Shown here piece after piece: positions 25,001-37,154 of a DNA stretch of 64,000 nucleotides (position 1 is the first letter of the stretch; each line of letters starts with the position of its first letter). Made by a program: the position numbers and the translations under genes. This DNA is from Theobroma cacao (taxonomy: Eukaryota > Streptophyta > Magnoliopsida > Malvales > Malvaceae). The notes beneath the pieces were generated by a model. It was not told where the DNA came from. It saw only the letters and a list, made by a program, of their open reading frames with translations, and did no database searches. The stretch covers positions 7,040,627 through 7,104,626 of the forward strand of contig NC_030851.1 in the NCBI RefSeq assembly GCF_000208745.1, given 5' to 3'.

Positions 25001-28000
25001 TGGAATTTTGCAAAGGTGAGTTTGGTCTGTTTTGCAAGAATGACAAAATCGTTAGACATCGCACTGTCGTCAAAACACCACATCAAAACGATGTTATAGA
25101 ATGGATGAAAAGAACACTTCCGGAAAGAGCAAAATGCATGCTCTCTAATGTTAGTCTACCCAAAGTATTTTAGACAGAAGCTATCAACATGGCTTGCTAC
25201 TTGGTAAATCGATCTCCATCATCTGCAATTGAATTTAAGACTCCCGAGGAAGTTTGTTCTAGTAAGCTCGTTGATTACTCTATATTGAGAGTATTTGGTT
25301 GTCTTATTTATACTCATGTGAGTGATGGTAAACTTGAGTAGAGGGCGACGGAGTGCATATTCCTAGTCTATGCATATGGGGTGAAGGGTTATCGATTATG
25401 GTGTACTGATTGTAAGTCCCTCAAGTTTGTGGTGAGTTAGGATGTTACCTTTGACAAATCTGCATTACTTCATGGGATAAGTCTAGAATTGTAAACACAT
25501 TAGACTAGGAAGTTGGCAAGTATGTGGAGCTTGAAATCAATGCTCCTGGGATAATGCAAAATGATAATGAAATTGAGAATGAGCCGTAAGAAGTACAAGA
25601 ATTGGTATCTCATATACAAGAACGAAGCATTATTACAAGGAATTCGAGAGTATCTAAGAAGTATGATGATTTCGTTACTTGTGTCATTGGTGATTTTGAT
25701 TCTTATGTTTTATTTGTGAAAGTGGAGATTGATAAGTCTTACTTTTATTGTGAGGCAATTACATGTGTCGAGTCTTCTACGGAGATAGAGTCTCTACACT
25801 AGGATCAAAATGTTCGCTTAGTATATGAAAGAGGTGTAAATAGTAGTTATAATGTGATTAGTTTCTCCAATTTTGATTTTACTAGTGATCTATGTAGTAA
25901 AAGATCTCAAATGGAGTATGTGTTCACTCTCTTAGAGTCTATAATCAGTTGGAAAGCAATTCTTCAATTAGCCATTGCTTTGTCAACAACCAAAGCTGAA
26001 TATATGGTTGTGACGAGGCAGTGAATGAGGTTTTATGACTCCGAGGCTTAGTTAGTGATCTTGGTTTTGGACAAGCATATAAACTTGTGTTTTGTGATGG
26101 TCAAAGTGCCATACATTTGACTAAAAATCAAATGTTTCATCAGAAAACTAATCACATCCAAGTCAAGTGTAACTTTGTTCGAAAAATTATTTCTAGATGT
26201 AAGATTGTAGTGAAGAAAATAGCTACAGTTGAAAATTCAGTAAATATGGTAACTAAGTCAGTTTCTAGGATCAAGTTCAAGCATTGCTTAGATTTGGTTG
26301 GTGTTCATAGTGCTTAGGGCCCTTTAGGGCATTCGCAGTGTCAACAGAGATTGGTTCGTAAGGTAAGGCTTGGTGAATTCAATCCTAAGGTGGAGATTTG
26401 TTAAGATAGTCTTGAATTGTAGTTTGATTAGGATTGTTTAATTCTAATTAAATTTGTATACCTTTTTGAGATAGTCTTTATGATAACTTTGTTACATAGA
26501 GTTAACATAGGTTTTTCTTTTGAAGCATGAATTGCACTTATTCTTTTAGTTTTCTGCCTAGTCTTTAGCCAATTTTCAGGCTTTTTAGTAGAAGTTAACT
26601 TTTAGGGTGTCTAGAGTCATTTAGACAATTTGAGCTTCATTTGTTTTGTCAAAAATCCTCTCAATGCAACTTTTGATCAGTTAACCTTTTTGATTTTTGA
26701 AGGAATGGAAGTTGCAAGTGAAACTAAAAGTGAGGACCTCAACAACTCTGCACTAAGTGGCTTGAAGGAGGAAAACAGGGTAGCAGGAAGCTCAAGGTGG
26801 CAACAACAAAACTATTCAGGCAGAGAGTTTCTCGCTGCAGCGAGAAACAGGGCATTAAGATAGCAGGGCAGTAGGATTTTCTCTGTAGCGAGAATCCAAT
26901 CTCGTTGCAGCGAAATTGAAGATGTCTTTTAAGGCCAAGTTAGCAGTACCTCGCTGCAGCAAGATTCCAAACTCGTTGCAGCGAAAACATGTCAGAAAGA
27001 AAAAAAAAATATTCTGGGCTCGAGATCCTAGGTCAAGGTTGAATGAAGAAGGGACTATAAATAGAATTTTTGCACAGAAAAAGAGGCAGATTCGGGGGAG
27101 ACACTTTGGGCAAGAAGAGGCAGAAGCAAAATGGGAAAGAGAAGAAGATTCAAGGGCTGGAGCTTGTAAAGCTGCAACAAAACATCTCNTTGGAGCTTGT
27201 AAAGCTGCAACAGAACATCTCTCTCTCTCTAGATTTGAATCTTTCTCTCTCTATCTCATTTTGTAAAACAATGCTTTTGTTTGTTGTATTGGGTACTCTT
27301 CTTTGTGAAATGTTGAGCTAAACTCATTATTCTAGGATTATGGTTAACTCTATTATGTAGTTTGGATATTGTTTGGTTGGTTGCCTAGTCTTAATGCAAA
27401 TCTTGATGTTTACTCAAAGTTTGAATTGATTGTCCTTTTAATTGATTGATCACCGATTAAATGTGCTTAAGTATTTAGATGACACTTGAAAAAGTTAATC
27501 TAAATTAGACCTAGACTTGAGTAAGGTGTGTTTAAAACACTTAAAAATGAATTTTAGTGCTTTGATGTGCAGTTATGGTAGAAATACAACTAATTGCTAC
27601 ACTTAGTTAATTTGGAATTCTTTAGCTTAAAGAGCTTAAATTATTCGTCTCCTATAGACATATAGCGATGCAAATGGATTAAGCAAGTGTATAATACCTC
27701 GACGGAGGATTACACATAACTTAAGATCCTAAACTAATATCAAATTTCATTGAGATTAAATAACTAACCAAGCCCAATTCCAAATGAAGTATTAGAGGAC
27801 ACCATAATCCTAGAATTTTGGATCATTGATTCCATTTTAATTTATCAATTGCATCACTTATAGTAGACTTAGTTAATTAGATTACATTTTTTAATCATAG
27901 TTCAAAATTTGTTGCTTGGATAAGGTTAGTTTGTGTTAATTTTGGTAGTTAGCATCAAATATTAGATCAACTCCTTGAGGATCGACAACTCACTCATCAC

Positions 28001-30283
28001 TTACTACTTGTTGCGACTGTGTACGCTTGCACGAAATCTTTGTTTGCAATTTGCATTAAATTTGAGCATATTCATATTGCATAAGCAAAAGAGATAGATT
28101 TTTATAAAATTCAACACTTTAAATCTAGTTAGACTAGTATAACATATCTTAATTGTATTAAAATAAGATTATTGTACTTGACCTTATAACAGGATCCTAT
28201 GCGATAAAAGAATATTCATCATTTAGATTTAGAGAGAGTGATTTGAATGTACATGATATAAAGGTTATAAGTTTGAAATTGTTATTGTAATCTCTTGAAT
28301 TTTATTTTAGTGGATCTTTCTCTATTACTATACTCGTTGATGTAAGTCATTAAAAAACCAAACCAGGTAAATTCTTGTAGATGTATTTAATTTTTTTTAT
28401 TTTATTGATTGGGAAAAATCTTGAATAACTATTTAAAGATAATTCTGTAATTTTCACAATACTATAGGAGGAAATGATCATTTAAAATCATCCTTCTCTC
28501 CAATACTTTGCACTTGGAGCAATGACTTCTAACCAAGGCATGTCTAGTGCTGGTTGAAGACCTCGAATGTGACATTTCCTTAAGAATGGTTTATAATTAG
28601 TATAAATTAATTGACAATTAAAATTTTTTTTCCCACAGTGATAATTGGTTGTTTAATATTTTTAATGTGCTTAAACGGTCAAGTATGGGTGGCGGCACGT
28701 CAGCTCCACCTTGAGCTAGATCTCATGTATGACATTTCATACCTAAACAACTGAAATTTTGTTATTATAAACTAATCAAAGTCTATGGCAAGGCATAAAG
28801 ACGTATTGTGCTACAGTAAATTTAACTCCAAATCCTAAGAATGAGAATAATATTTAAAAAGCAATCAAGTTAAAATGAGGCACAAGTCATAGTCATGATT
28901 CATGAGCTGAAAATTGTAGGAGAAAGGACAATACAGGACAAGTCGTGAATTGCGATGGATGAGAAAAAATGGACCAAAGGGAATGAAGACCACCCTAATA
29001 TTGGTCAAACAACATTAACAAGGTGCGAATTGGCGTAAAACAAACAAAGCGCTAGAAAGAATAAGTCCTTCCTCGAAGAATATTCTTTAACCATGAACCT
29101 GTCAGCAACAGCATAGGTGGAGGTAATTAAGGCTAAAGGCCTAGGCTTTTTACAAGTCTTTTACCTCCCTTTGGGGTATCACCATTTGTTAACCATATCG
29201 ATATCAACAGGTGAAAGTTCAGCAACAAAATTCTTGTCCAGTTCATGCAGAATCAGGCAACCACTCGATTTAAAAGCAGAATTTCATGAATTATATGCTA
29301 ATCACCCTTATTGCTTAGTGATAATATATTTTAAATTGAGATTCTTATTCAAATCTGAATCAAATCGGGAGTGGGTAAATTGAATAGTATCTAAGGAAAA
29401 ACTAAAAATTCCGATTCAACCAAAGATGGGAAAAGTACTGATTTTAAATAACAGAGGAAGTAGAATGGGGAAACGTACCCGAAACCTTAACCAGGGAACA
29501 TTGAACCCTCGGCTCAGCTGAAAGAGAAAGCCAAGCCATTTTTGAAGTTGACGCCCACCTCTCAACAGCCTCTTCCTCAAACCCACAAGCGGCTAACTTC
29601 TGTGCCAACCAAAGCAGCTCAGCAGCCAGCTTCTGAGCCGAATTCCCTGACCGGTTCACATCCTCTCTCCCCATCCCCACCCTACTCCACACGCCATCTC
29701 CAACCGATCGAATCGCCCGTAAAACCCTGTTCAACCGATACCGAACCGGTCCAGGTTCCGGAGCATCGAGACCAACCGTGTCTTGCCCCAATTCAACCAT
29801 TGCAGCTTCAAGCTGTCTAAGAGTCCTCGCAAAAGCAGCTGACAAGACGGTACGGTTGACTTCACGCAAAGCTTCGACGTCTTCCTTACGGTTCTCTTCT
29901 ATAAGTCTTTCCGCTAAAGATCGAACAATTTCATACTTTCTTGAGCTAACAGGAATGTCATTAACGATAGATAGTAGCTGTGAAAGCGCACGAGCGATTC
30001 CCGAGTCGCCAACCCCATAGGCTGCAGCCACGTAGCTATGGTTCTGGGGGTGCTTAAACGTGTAATCATCGGCTTGAGGGTGTAAAGTAGAAGGGATCAG
30101 AGAAGGAAGTAAGCGCAGAAAGAATAGAAAAAAAGTGATGACAACAGCACGAATTAGTTCAAGTAGCTTGTATTTTCCTGCTAAGTTCAAGAGGGATTTG
30201 TCAGCATAAATAAATATAGAAGTTACCATATTTCTGAGTAGCAAAGGGGCTATGGCAGTTGGCGAGTTTTCCATTATGCCCAT
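22094..30283 (-). CDS. Plant-specific protein of unknown function with a BTB/POZ-type C-terminal tail; 7-kb intron
   Basis: Two exons, 30283-29479 and 22443-22094, join in phase 1 across a donor GTACGT and acceptor TATGCAG, giving 384 aa. The junction reads [16 protein letters not shown] and restores a continuous protein. Residues about 44-65 are hydrophobic (a possible membrane segment). The middle is an Ala/Leu/Arg-rich helical region containing [19 protein letters not shown]. The C-terminus ([12 protein letters not shown] ... [18 protein letters not shown] ... RWC) resembles the tail of Arabidopsis BTB/POZ proteins of the At1g63850 type, but I see no BTB domain. No lesion was seen. The intron is bloated by a Copia element in opposite orientation plus a nested solo LTR. 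Function unknown; the exon pairing is well supported by phase and sense. Confidence 0.75.
22881..23314 (+). repeat. 5' LTR of intronic Copia
   Basis: 434 bp, matching the split 3' LTR at 26399-26480 and 28122-28458. A degenerate primer-binding site (GAGTATGAGAGC) follows just downstream near 23,321. Confidence 0.85.
26481..28116 (+). mobile_element. Solo LTR (Gypsy-like, about 1.64 kb) nested in the Copia 3' LTR
   Basis: It starts TGATAACTTTG and ends AAAATTCAACA. It is flanked by a perfect 5-bp duplication CTTTA (26476-26480 and 28117-28121). It contains a TATA-like box (GGACTATAAATAGAAT near 27,050) and the 3' third resembles Tat/Ogre or Athila LTRs (a 'CTCCTTGAGGATCGACAACTC' type string, not complete here). 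No internal coding region, primer site or second LTR is present, so it most likely arose by LTR-LTR recombination. It includes repeated CTCG(C/T)TGCAGCGA motifs at about 26.8-27.0 kb. Confidence 0.85.
27152..27225 (+). repeat. ~36-bp tandem duplication with an ambiguous base at the junction
   Basis: GGAGCTTGTAAAGCTGCAAC followed by A(A/G)AACATCTC occurs twice, with the single N of the region at 27189 between the copies. The N may mark an uncertain assembly of this repeat. Confidence 0.7.
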
Positions 30284-31939
30284 GTTTTTTCTTCTTTTGG
30301 TTTTCTTGGCTTAGTTCTAACTATGGTCTTTTAGTTTTCCGTTTGCTAGTATGAATGGAAAGAGTTTTGAGAGGTTAAGAAATGATGAAGAAGGAAGGAC
30401 GAATTGGTGAGGCAAATGAGTAATGAGGACAAATTAAGAGAGAATTCTCGTTTTGGGTCGTTGAAAATGTTTATTAGGATGATGGAGATGTGGGAAACAG
30501 TTGTTTCCAGTTGGTGTTTTGCTTGCACGGGACTTTCTGGCTTTCTCGTGAACCCAATTTACTTTGAGTTACGTTCTGGGCCAACTCAGCCGGATACATC
30601 ATCCTAACCCAATTGTAACCTGATCACTGATAATGTAATTATTGAAAAGATAGCTATAACATTTGATATATAAGAAAATATTAATAATTAAAAGTACTAA
30701 GAAGATAACATTATATTTTTATTATGAATGTGATATTTTTAAATTATCATTATATTTGAAAATAAAAATTTAATATATTTATCTATTTTTTTAATGTAAA
30801 TTTTTATATATAATATCATTCATTCAATAACTCTAACCATTTTTCTTCAAGACACGTCAATTTCTCACCAAGGGATTGATAGTTGATGGTTTCTTATTAA
30901 TTACCTAATAGATTATAGGGGGAAATTGCATAAATAATTATACTTTATCTAATTTAATTTACTTTTTCAATGAGCCTTTAAATGATTTTTTTTTTACATA
31001 TTGAAACTTTCTTCTTTGGGAACACTAGATTTTTAAGTAGTCTTTAATTGTGTTATTGTGTTCTCATATAATTCATGACTGGTTTATTATCTTTTTATTT
31101 AGTTGTGTTCACATATTATATTATGTTACATGTTTATTAAACGTATTTATATATATTTAATATCTTAACACGATTAATTAATTGTATTATTTTTGTGTTT
31201 ATCTATATAACTATTAATACTTTATATTTACACGATACAATTAAAATAAACACAAATTACTAAATCTACTCAATAGTAACCGTTTATATGTTTGAAGAAG
31301 AAAAAGATGAAGAAGAAATCAAAAACTCAAAACTAAACAAAATCTAATCAAATTTGAAGCTAGAAGAAGAAAGAAACCAACGACTAAATGGCTCCTAGGG
31401 TTAGAACGGGAGGGGTGTGAGGGAAGGGTTTGGGCTTTGTTCCCCAAAGGAAATGGGCAATAATGGTAAAATCAGATTTTTTTACTTTCTCAATTAACAA
31501 GAAAGTAACATTACATTGATTTTCAACGAGAATATGATTTCTTTTTTTAGTGTAATATGATGCCAATGTAATGTAACGTTAAATTGATTTTTTCTCACCA
31601 AACATTGTAAACTTTATCATTTACATTATAAGAAATATTACTTACTTCTTTCGTACCAAACACCCCTTAAATGTACCATTATTCTAACCTCTACATAATC
31701 TTGTCCAATTACCCTATACGATTAATCCTCCTTTAACATAAGAAAAGGTATTGCTTTAAATATTCATGGTCAAAACTTTGAAATAATGGACCACTTGCTA
31801 CTAGATTATTACCTAAATAATATCTAAAATTTTGCTTGACCTACGTGGAATTACTATGAAAAGGTATTAGCATTTAGCCATGCAAAATTTTTCAAAAATT
31901 ATTTAAAAGATTAATAATTTATTATTATGAATATATGTA
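30284..31939. other. Upstream region of the minus-strand two-exon gene; AT-rich spacer
   Basis: The first few hundred bases should include the promoter and 5' UTR of the gene ending at 30283. The rest is AT-rich with purine tracts (about 31,290-31,370). I see no coding sequence. Confidence 0.45.
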
Positions 31940-34900
31940 TGAATGTCCATTATGTTATAAACTTCGTCCATTTTTTAAACTGAATGCAACATCATTTAAT
32001 AATTATGATCATAGGCGTGAAAGAGCATAATAATTGCAATCATGGTGATTACTCTAATAACTATTCTAATAATGAGAATACCATCCAAAGTGGATAGATA
32101 CATTTAATTACCAAAAATGGATGGATACATCTAACCACTGAAAGTAAATAGATACATTTAATCATAAAAAGTGGATGAATATTGAAGAGATATAAGAAAA
32201 AAACAAAAGTAGATGGAATAAAAGGAATATAAAAAATCTCTATCATCGATGTGATATGAAAGGCCATTGGTTAAATATTTGTTGTACGCTGAAATATCTT
32301 ATTGAACTTTATCAATTATCTTTGAAATTTAAAAAGAAAAAATATATATCAAAACAAGTTTTGTTCAAGATGATTTTAACTATGACCCAATTGATATAAT
32401 ACATCTGGATGTTACTAATTTTCTTGTCCACCCTAAAGAAAGAATTGATCATCTTATTGGTTATGTAAATATCCAAAAGTGATATTTCTTAATAGTTTGT
32501 TAGTATGTTTTAGTATAACTTTATTATGAAGATGTTTTTATATGTTCTCATTATATTTAAATGATATGTTCTTTTTTTTTCTATAATTGAGAGAGGGAGG
32601 ATTCGAACCTTGCTCTTTAAGTAGGGGAATCATGCACTAACTAATGAGCCAAATGCTCGGATACGATATGTTCTTATTATGTGTTTTAATAATAAATTCT
32701 ATATTTAATGTTCTCTTATGATAACTTGTAAGTTTTTTACTATATATCTTATTTTAAAATATCGATATTCATCTAGTTGGATTCAAGATCAATAATACAA
32801 ATATATGTTTAGCAAATAGTGCCATGATGCACACTATATTTAAAAATAAGAAATATTTTTCTCACTTAACAATGTAAGAAACAAATGTTAATATAATATC
32901 TGGTAGTACAAGATTAATAAATACTTTAAAAAAACTAATATTTTATTACTTGGAGGAACAAAATTTATAAGAAAAGATGCATTATTTTCTATTAAGTCTC
33001 AAAAAAATTTGTTAAGTTTTAAAGATATTCATTTGAACGGATATCATATTAAGACAACGAATGAAAGAGACAATTAATAACTCTATATTACATCTATTAT
33101 CTTAAGTAAGAAGTGAGTGTTGGAAAAATTACCCGTTTTATTTTTTGGATTATACTACACAAATATTAGAATGATTGAAACTCATGCTATGATAAATCAG
33201 AAGTTTACTAATAATTTTAATATTTGGCATGATCGGTTGAGCCATCTGATATCAATAATGATGTGAAAAATTATTAAAATACATGTGGTTATTCATTAAA
33301 AAATCAGAATATTTTTCAATTTAATGAATTTTTATGTGCTGCTTGCTCTTAAGGTAAATTAATTATAAGACTATTACCAACTAAAGTTGGGATTGAAACT
33401 CCCATACATCCACCATGTGAAATACATTTTTGGAACGTATTCAGGGTGATATATGTGGACCTATATATCTACAATGTGAACCATTTAGATATTTTACAAT
33501 TTTAATTGATGCATCAACTAAATGGTCACATGTATACTAATTATCAACTTGTAATTTAGCATTTGCAAATTTACTTGCTCAAATCATTCGTTTATGAACA
33601 CAATTTTCTAATTATACAATCAAGGCAATTCGTCTTAATAATGCTGGTGAATTTATGTTTGAAGCTTTTAATGAATATTACATATTAGTTGGAATAACTA
33701 TTGAACAACCTGTTGTTTATTTTCATACATAAAACGGTCAACTAGAATAATTTATTAAACTTGTCCAACTAATTGCAAAGTCATTGCTTATGAAAACAAG
33801 CTCTTCATTTTTACTTGGGGCATGTCATTTTACATGCGGTAACACTTATTTGCATCAAACCAATAAGTTATCATAAATTCTCCCAAATACAATTGGTTTA
33901 TGGTCAGGAATCGAATATTTCTCATCTAAGGATTTTGGGATGTGCGATATATGTCTCAATTACTCTACCACAATGCATAAAGATGAGTCCTCAAAGAAAA
34001 TTAGGAATATATGCTAGATATGAATCTCCATCTATAATTAAATATCTAGAACCATTAACAGAAGATTTATTCATGACAAAGTTTATGGATTTTCATTTTG
34101 ATGAAATAATTTTTCCAACAAAAGGGGGAGAAATAAGTAGCTAGAAAAAACATTTTCTTGGAATGTTTTATCATTATCTAGTTTTGATTATTACACAAAT
34201 TAATGTGAACTTAATGTTCAAAAGATAATACATTTGTAAAACATAGCAAATCAGTTTCTAGATGTATTTACTGATTTAAAGAGAATAACTAAATCTCATA
34301 TATCAGCTGCAAATGCTCTTATTAGAATTAATGTCCTTGTAAGACAAGGCACACTAGAAGCGTGAAAAACTAATCGGTTCTAAAGATAAAATCCTCGAAA
34401 AAAATGAACAAATATACAAGATGGTCAAAAAGAGGAAACAGAAACTCTAAAAAAGACCCCTAACATAATTGATAAAATTTCAGAAGAAATTCAAATATTT
34501 GAAATAATTAAAAATAAAGATATTTCAATAAATTATGTCATGATGAAAAAAATGAGATCATAATGAAATAAACGTTGATGATATTTTTCTATATAATTTA
34601 AAGCTCAATATTATGGAAGCAAATGAAGATCTTAAACTTACATCTGTTGAAGAATGTTGACATAGAAATTATTGGTTGATGTGAAAAAACGCAATCCAAG
34701 TGGAATTGACTTCATTTGTAAAACATGAAGTTTTTGGACTTGTAGTCCATACAATAAATGGTTTAAAACCAGTGAAATCTAAATGAATATTTGTGTGAAA
34801 ATGAAATAAGAAAAATAAAATTGTGAGACATAGCATGGCTTGTTGCACAAGGTTTTACTCAAATATCTAGTATTGATTATGAAGAGACATTTTTTATTGT

Positions 34901-36720
34901 GTTGGATACAATTACATTTCTTTATTTAGTCTAATAATACACGAGAAGATTGAAATGCGTTCAATTACTACAACTTATTTATATGACTTACTTGATATTA
35001 ATATATATATGAAAATCTAGGATTTAAGTTGCTTGAGGCACATATACAATCTTGAGAAATTTATTCGATCAAATTAAATAAATATGTATATAAATTAAAG
35101 CAATCTGGACACATGTGGTATAATTATTTTAGTGAATATTTGTTAAAAGAAAGTTATAAGAATAATCTTATATGCACATGTGTTTTTATAAAAAAACTTG
35201 GATCTGAATTTGTTATAATTGCTATTTTTTATGATGACCTAAACATTATTGAAACTCTAGAAGAGTTATAAAAAATCGTGGATTACTTAAAGAAAGAATT
35301 TGAAATGAAAAACAAGTTTTGTTTGGGTCTTTAGATTAAGCACGTGATAAATGAAATATTTGTCCATTAATCTAATTATATTGCAAAAGTGCTAAAATGA
35401 TTCTATATGGACAATACACATCCATTGAGTACATCAATGTTTGTAAGGTCACTAGATATGAAAAAGGAATATTTTCGACCTCATGTGAATGATGAAAAAC
35501 TTTTTAATTTTGAAGTACCATATTTTAGTGCAATCGGAGTATTAATATATCTTGCTAGCAATACACGACTTAATATATCATTTATTGTAAATTTTTTAAT
35601 AAGAGATAGCTCTTCTCCAACTGAAAGACATTGGAATGAAAATAAACATATACGTCAATATCTTTGAGGAATAATAGACATGTGCTTATATTATTCAAAT
35701 GTGTTCAAATAAGATTTAATTGATTATGTGAATACAGGATATTTATCTATTTCACACAAGGCTTGATAGTAGACATGTTACTTATTCACATGTAGAGCTA
35801 CGACTATTTCATAGACTATTTCATAGTGTTCTGTAAAACAAATTATAGTTGCTACTTCTTCTAACCATAGAGAAATTTTAACAATTCATGAGGCAAGTTA
35901 TGAATTGTCTGGTTAAGATTTATTTCTCAATATATTCGAGAAACGTGTGACTTATTAACCAAAAAAGAAATTTCAACAACATTATATGAAAATAATATAT
36001 CGCTTGCATAACCCAATTAAAGAAAGGATACATTAAGGTGATTAGATAAAACATATTTCGTTAAAATTCTTCTTCACTCATGATTTTCAAGAAAAATGTG
36101 ATATTAATGTTTAACAAATTTATTCAAGTGACAATCTGGTAGATTTATTCACTAAAACCTTTCATACTACAACATTTGAAAAGTTGATATAAAAGATTGG
36201 AATGCATGTAGTTATTAAGATGAGTAAAATACACATTGCACTTTTTTTCATTGGGTTTTCTTAGTAAGGTTTTTAATGAGTTAGTATTTTAAAAGCATAT
36301 TCTGGAAAAAAATTATTTAATTTTTTTCTTCACTTGGATTTTATTCTCATGAAGCTTTTTTCGAATAAGGTTTTAACAAGATATATTCTTAATACAATGG
36401 ACATTCAATGGAGAGTTTTATGTATATATATGTGTGAATGTCCATTATGTAATGACTTAAAAAGTTCAGATCAAGTCAAACAACGCAATAAGCCAAACAC
36501 AAGAAGCATAATCTAATTTGAACTCTTAAATTTGATTATGTATATCTAGATTTATATATATATATATATATAATTAGATTAAGAATAGACTTTAGGAGTT
36601 ATTAGTCTATAAATAAGGTCCTTACTTCATCTATAAATACACACTTAAATAAGATTTTTCTTACTTTATTAATATTTTTTTTCATTGAAAAGAAGTTTAG
36701 AGAGGAAAAGAGATTTAAAT
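31940..36720 (+). mobile_element. Second, heavily decayed Ty1-Copia retrotransposon
   Basis: The plus strand shows, in order: a zinc-knuckle-like YHRCDMKGHWLNICC (about 32,250); a protease/pre-integrase region with SATMHTIF-like and IWHDRL-like strings (32.8-33.3 kb); the integrase core with 'GDICGP', 'DNAGEF' and PSIIKYLEPLTEDLF near its end (33.4-34.1 kb); degenerate reverse transcriptase (about 34.6-35.3 kb); and RNase H with ATSSNHREILTIHEASYE (about 35.85 kb). Dozens of stops and frameshifts are present. LTR remnants starting TGAATGTCCATTATGT lie at 31,940 and 36,435; the right one has a TATAAATAAGG promoter-like string. Most of the 5' LTR and gag appear deleted. The right boundary is approximate. 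Confidence 0.75.
32085..32180 (+). repeat. Three degenerate ~33-bp tandem units
   Basis: Variants of GGATAGATACATTTAAT(T/C)A recur about every 33 bp at 32,091, 32,122 and 32,147. They lie in the decayed gag region of the Copia element. Confidence 0.55.
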
Positions 36721-37154
36721 CTTGAAACTTGACATTAATTGGATAAAGGAAGGGAATGATAAATAGAGTTGTCAACGTTGATCCAAATTCGAAAATTTTA
36801 TTCGATTTGTCTCAATTTAAACTCATCATAACTTGATTTGGTCAAGAAAATCAAAATTCAAAATTCAAAATGATTTAAATATCCGAATTGAATTGACTTG
36901 AAATTGAAATAACTTAAACTTAATTGATTTTAAGAGATTAATTCAAAACAATCAAAATTTAAACTAATGTCACTGTAAAAATTAATAACTTGACTTAAAA
37001 ATGATTCAAATTCGAGATAAAACGAATTTTTTTTTATCTAAAATGACCCTACTCAAAGTAACCCAATTAATACCTTTGGGACATCCTGATACAGCATAAA
37101 TTGCCATTATGGTCTTGAAAAAGTCCTTTTAAGGCAACAAGAATAGAAGAAAGA
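36721..37154. other. AT-rich spacer downstream of the hydrolase gene
   Basis: Reiterated AAAATTCAAA and AATTGA(A) strings suggest an old AT-rich repeat. No coding sequence seen. Confidence 0.4.

Larger units (their letters stand above)
22881..28458 (+). mobile_element. Decayed Ty1-Copia retrotransposon in an intron, with nested solo LTR
   Basis: The 5' LTR is 22881-23314; the 3' LTR is 26399-26480 plus 28122-28458. Both begin TGTTA(G/A)GATAG and end TTTTCACA. The flanks ATATT (22876-22880) and ATACT (28459-28463) are a near-perfect 5-bp duplication. The interior reads gag (about 23.4-24.1 kb, with a CX2CX4HX4C knuckle whose reading is cut by a stop), a degenerate protease region, the GAG-pre-integrase segment [15 protein letters not shown], integrase (about 24.8-25.4 kb), then RNase H (about 25.8-26.3 kb). 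Reverse transcriptase is almost entirely missing. Many stops; it cannot transpose on its own. Confidence 0.88.
26399..28458 (+). repeat. 3' LTR of intronic Copia, split by a solo LTR
   Basis: It starts right after a polypurine tract (AAGGTGGAGATT). The LTR reading breaks at 26,480 and resumes after 28,116 in register with the 5' LTR. Confidence 0.85.

Noticed and set aside
28470..28580. Minus-strand short open frames next to the Copia that might be an exon
   Set aside because: No consistent phase with either exon and no recognisable protein.
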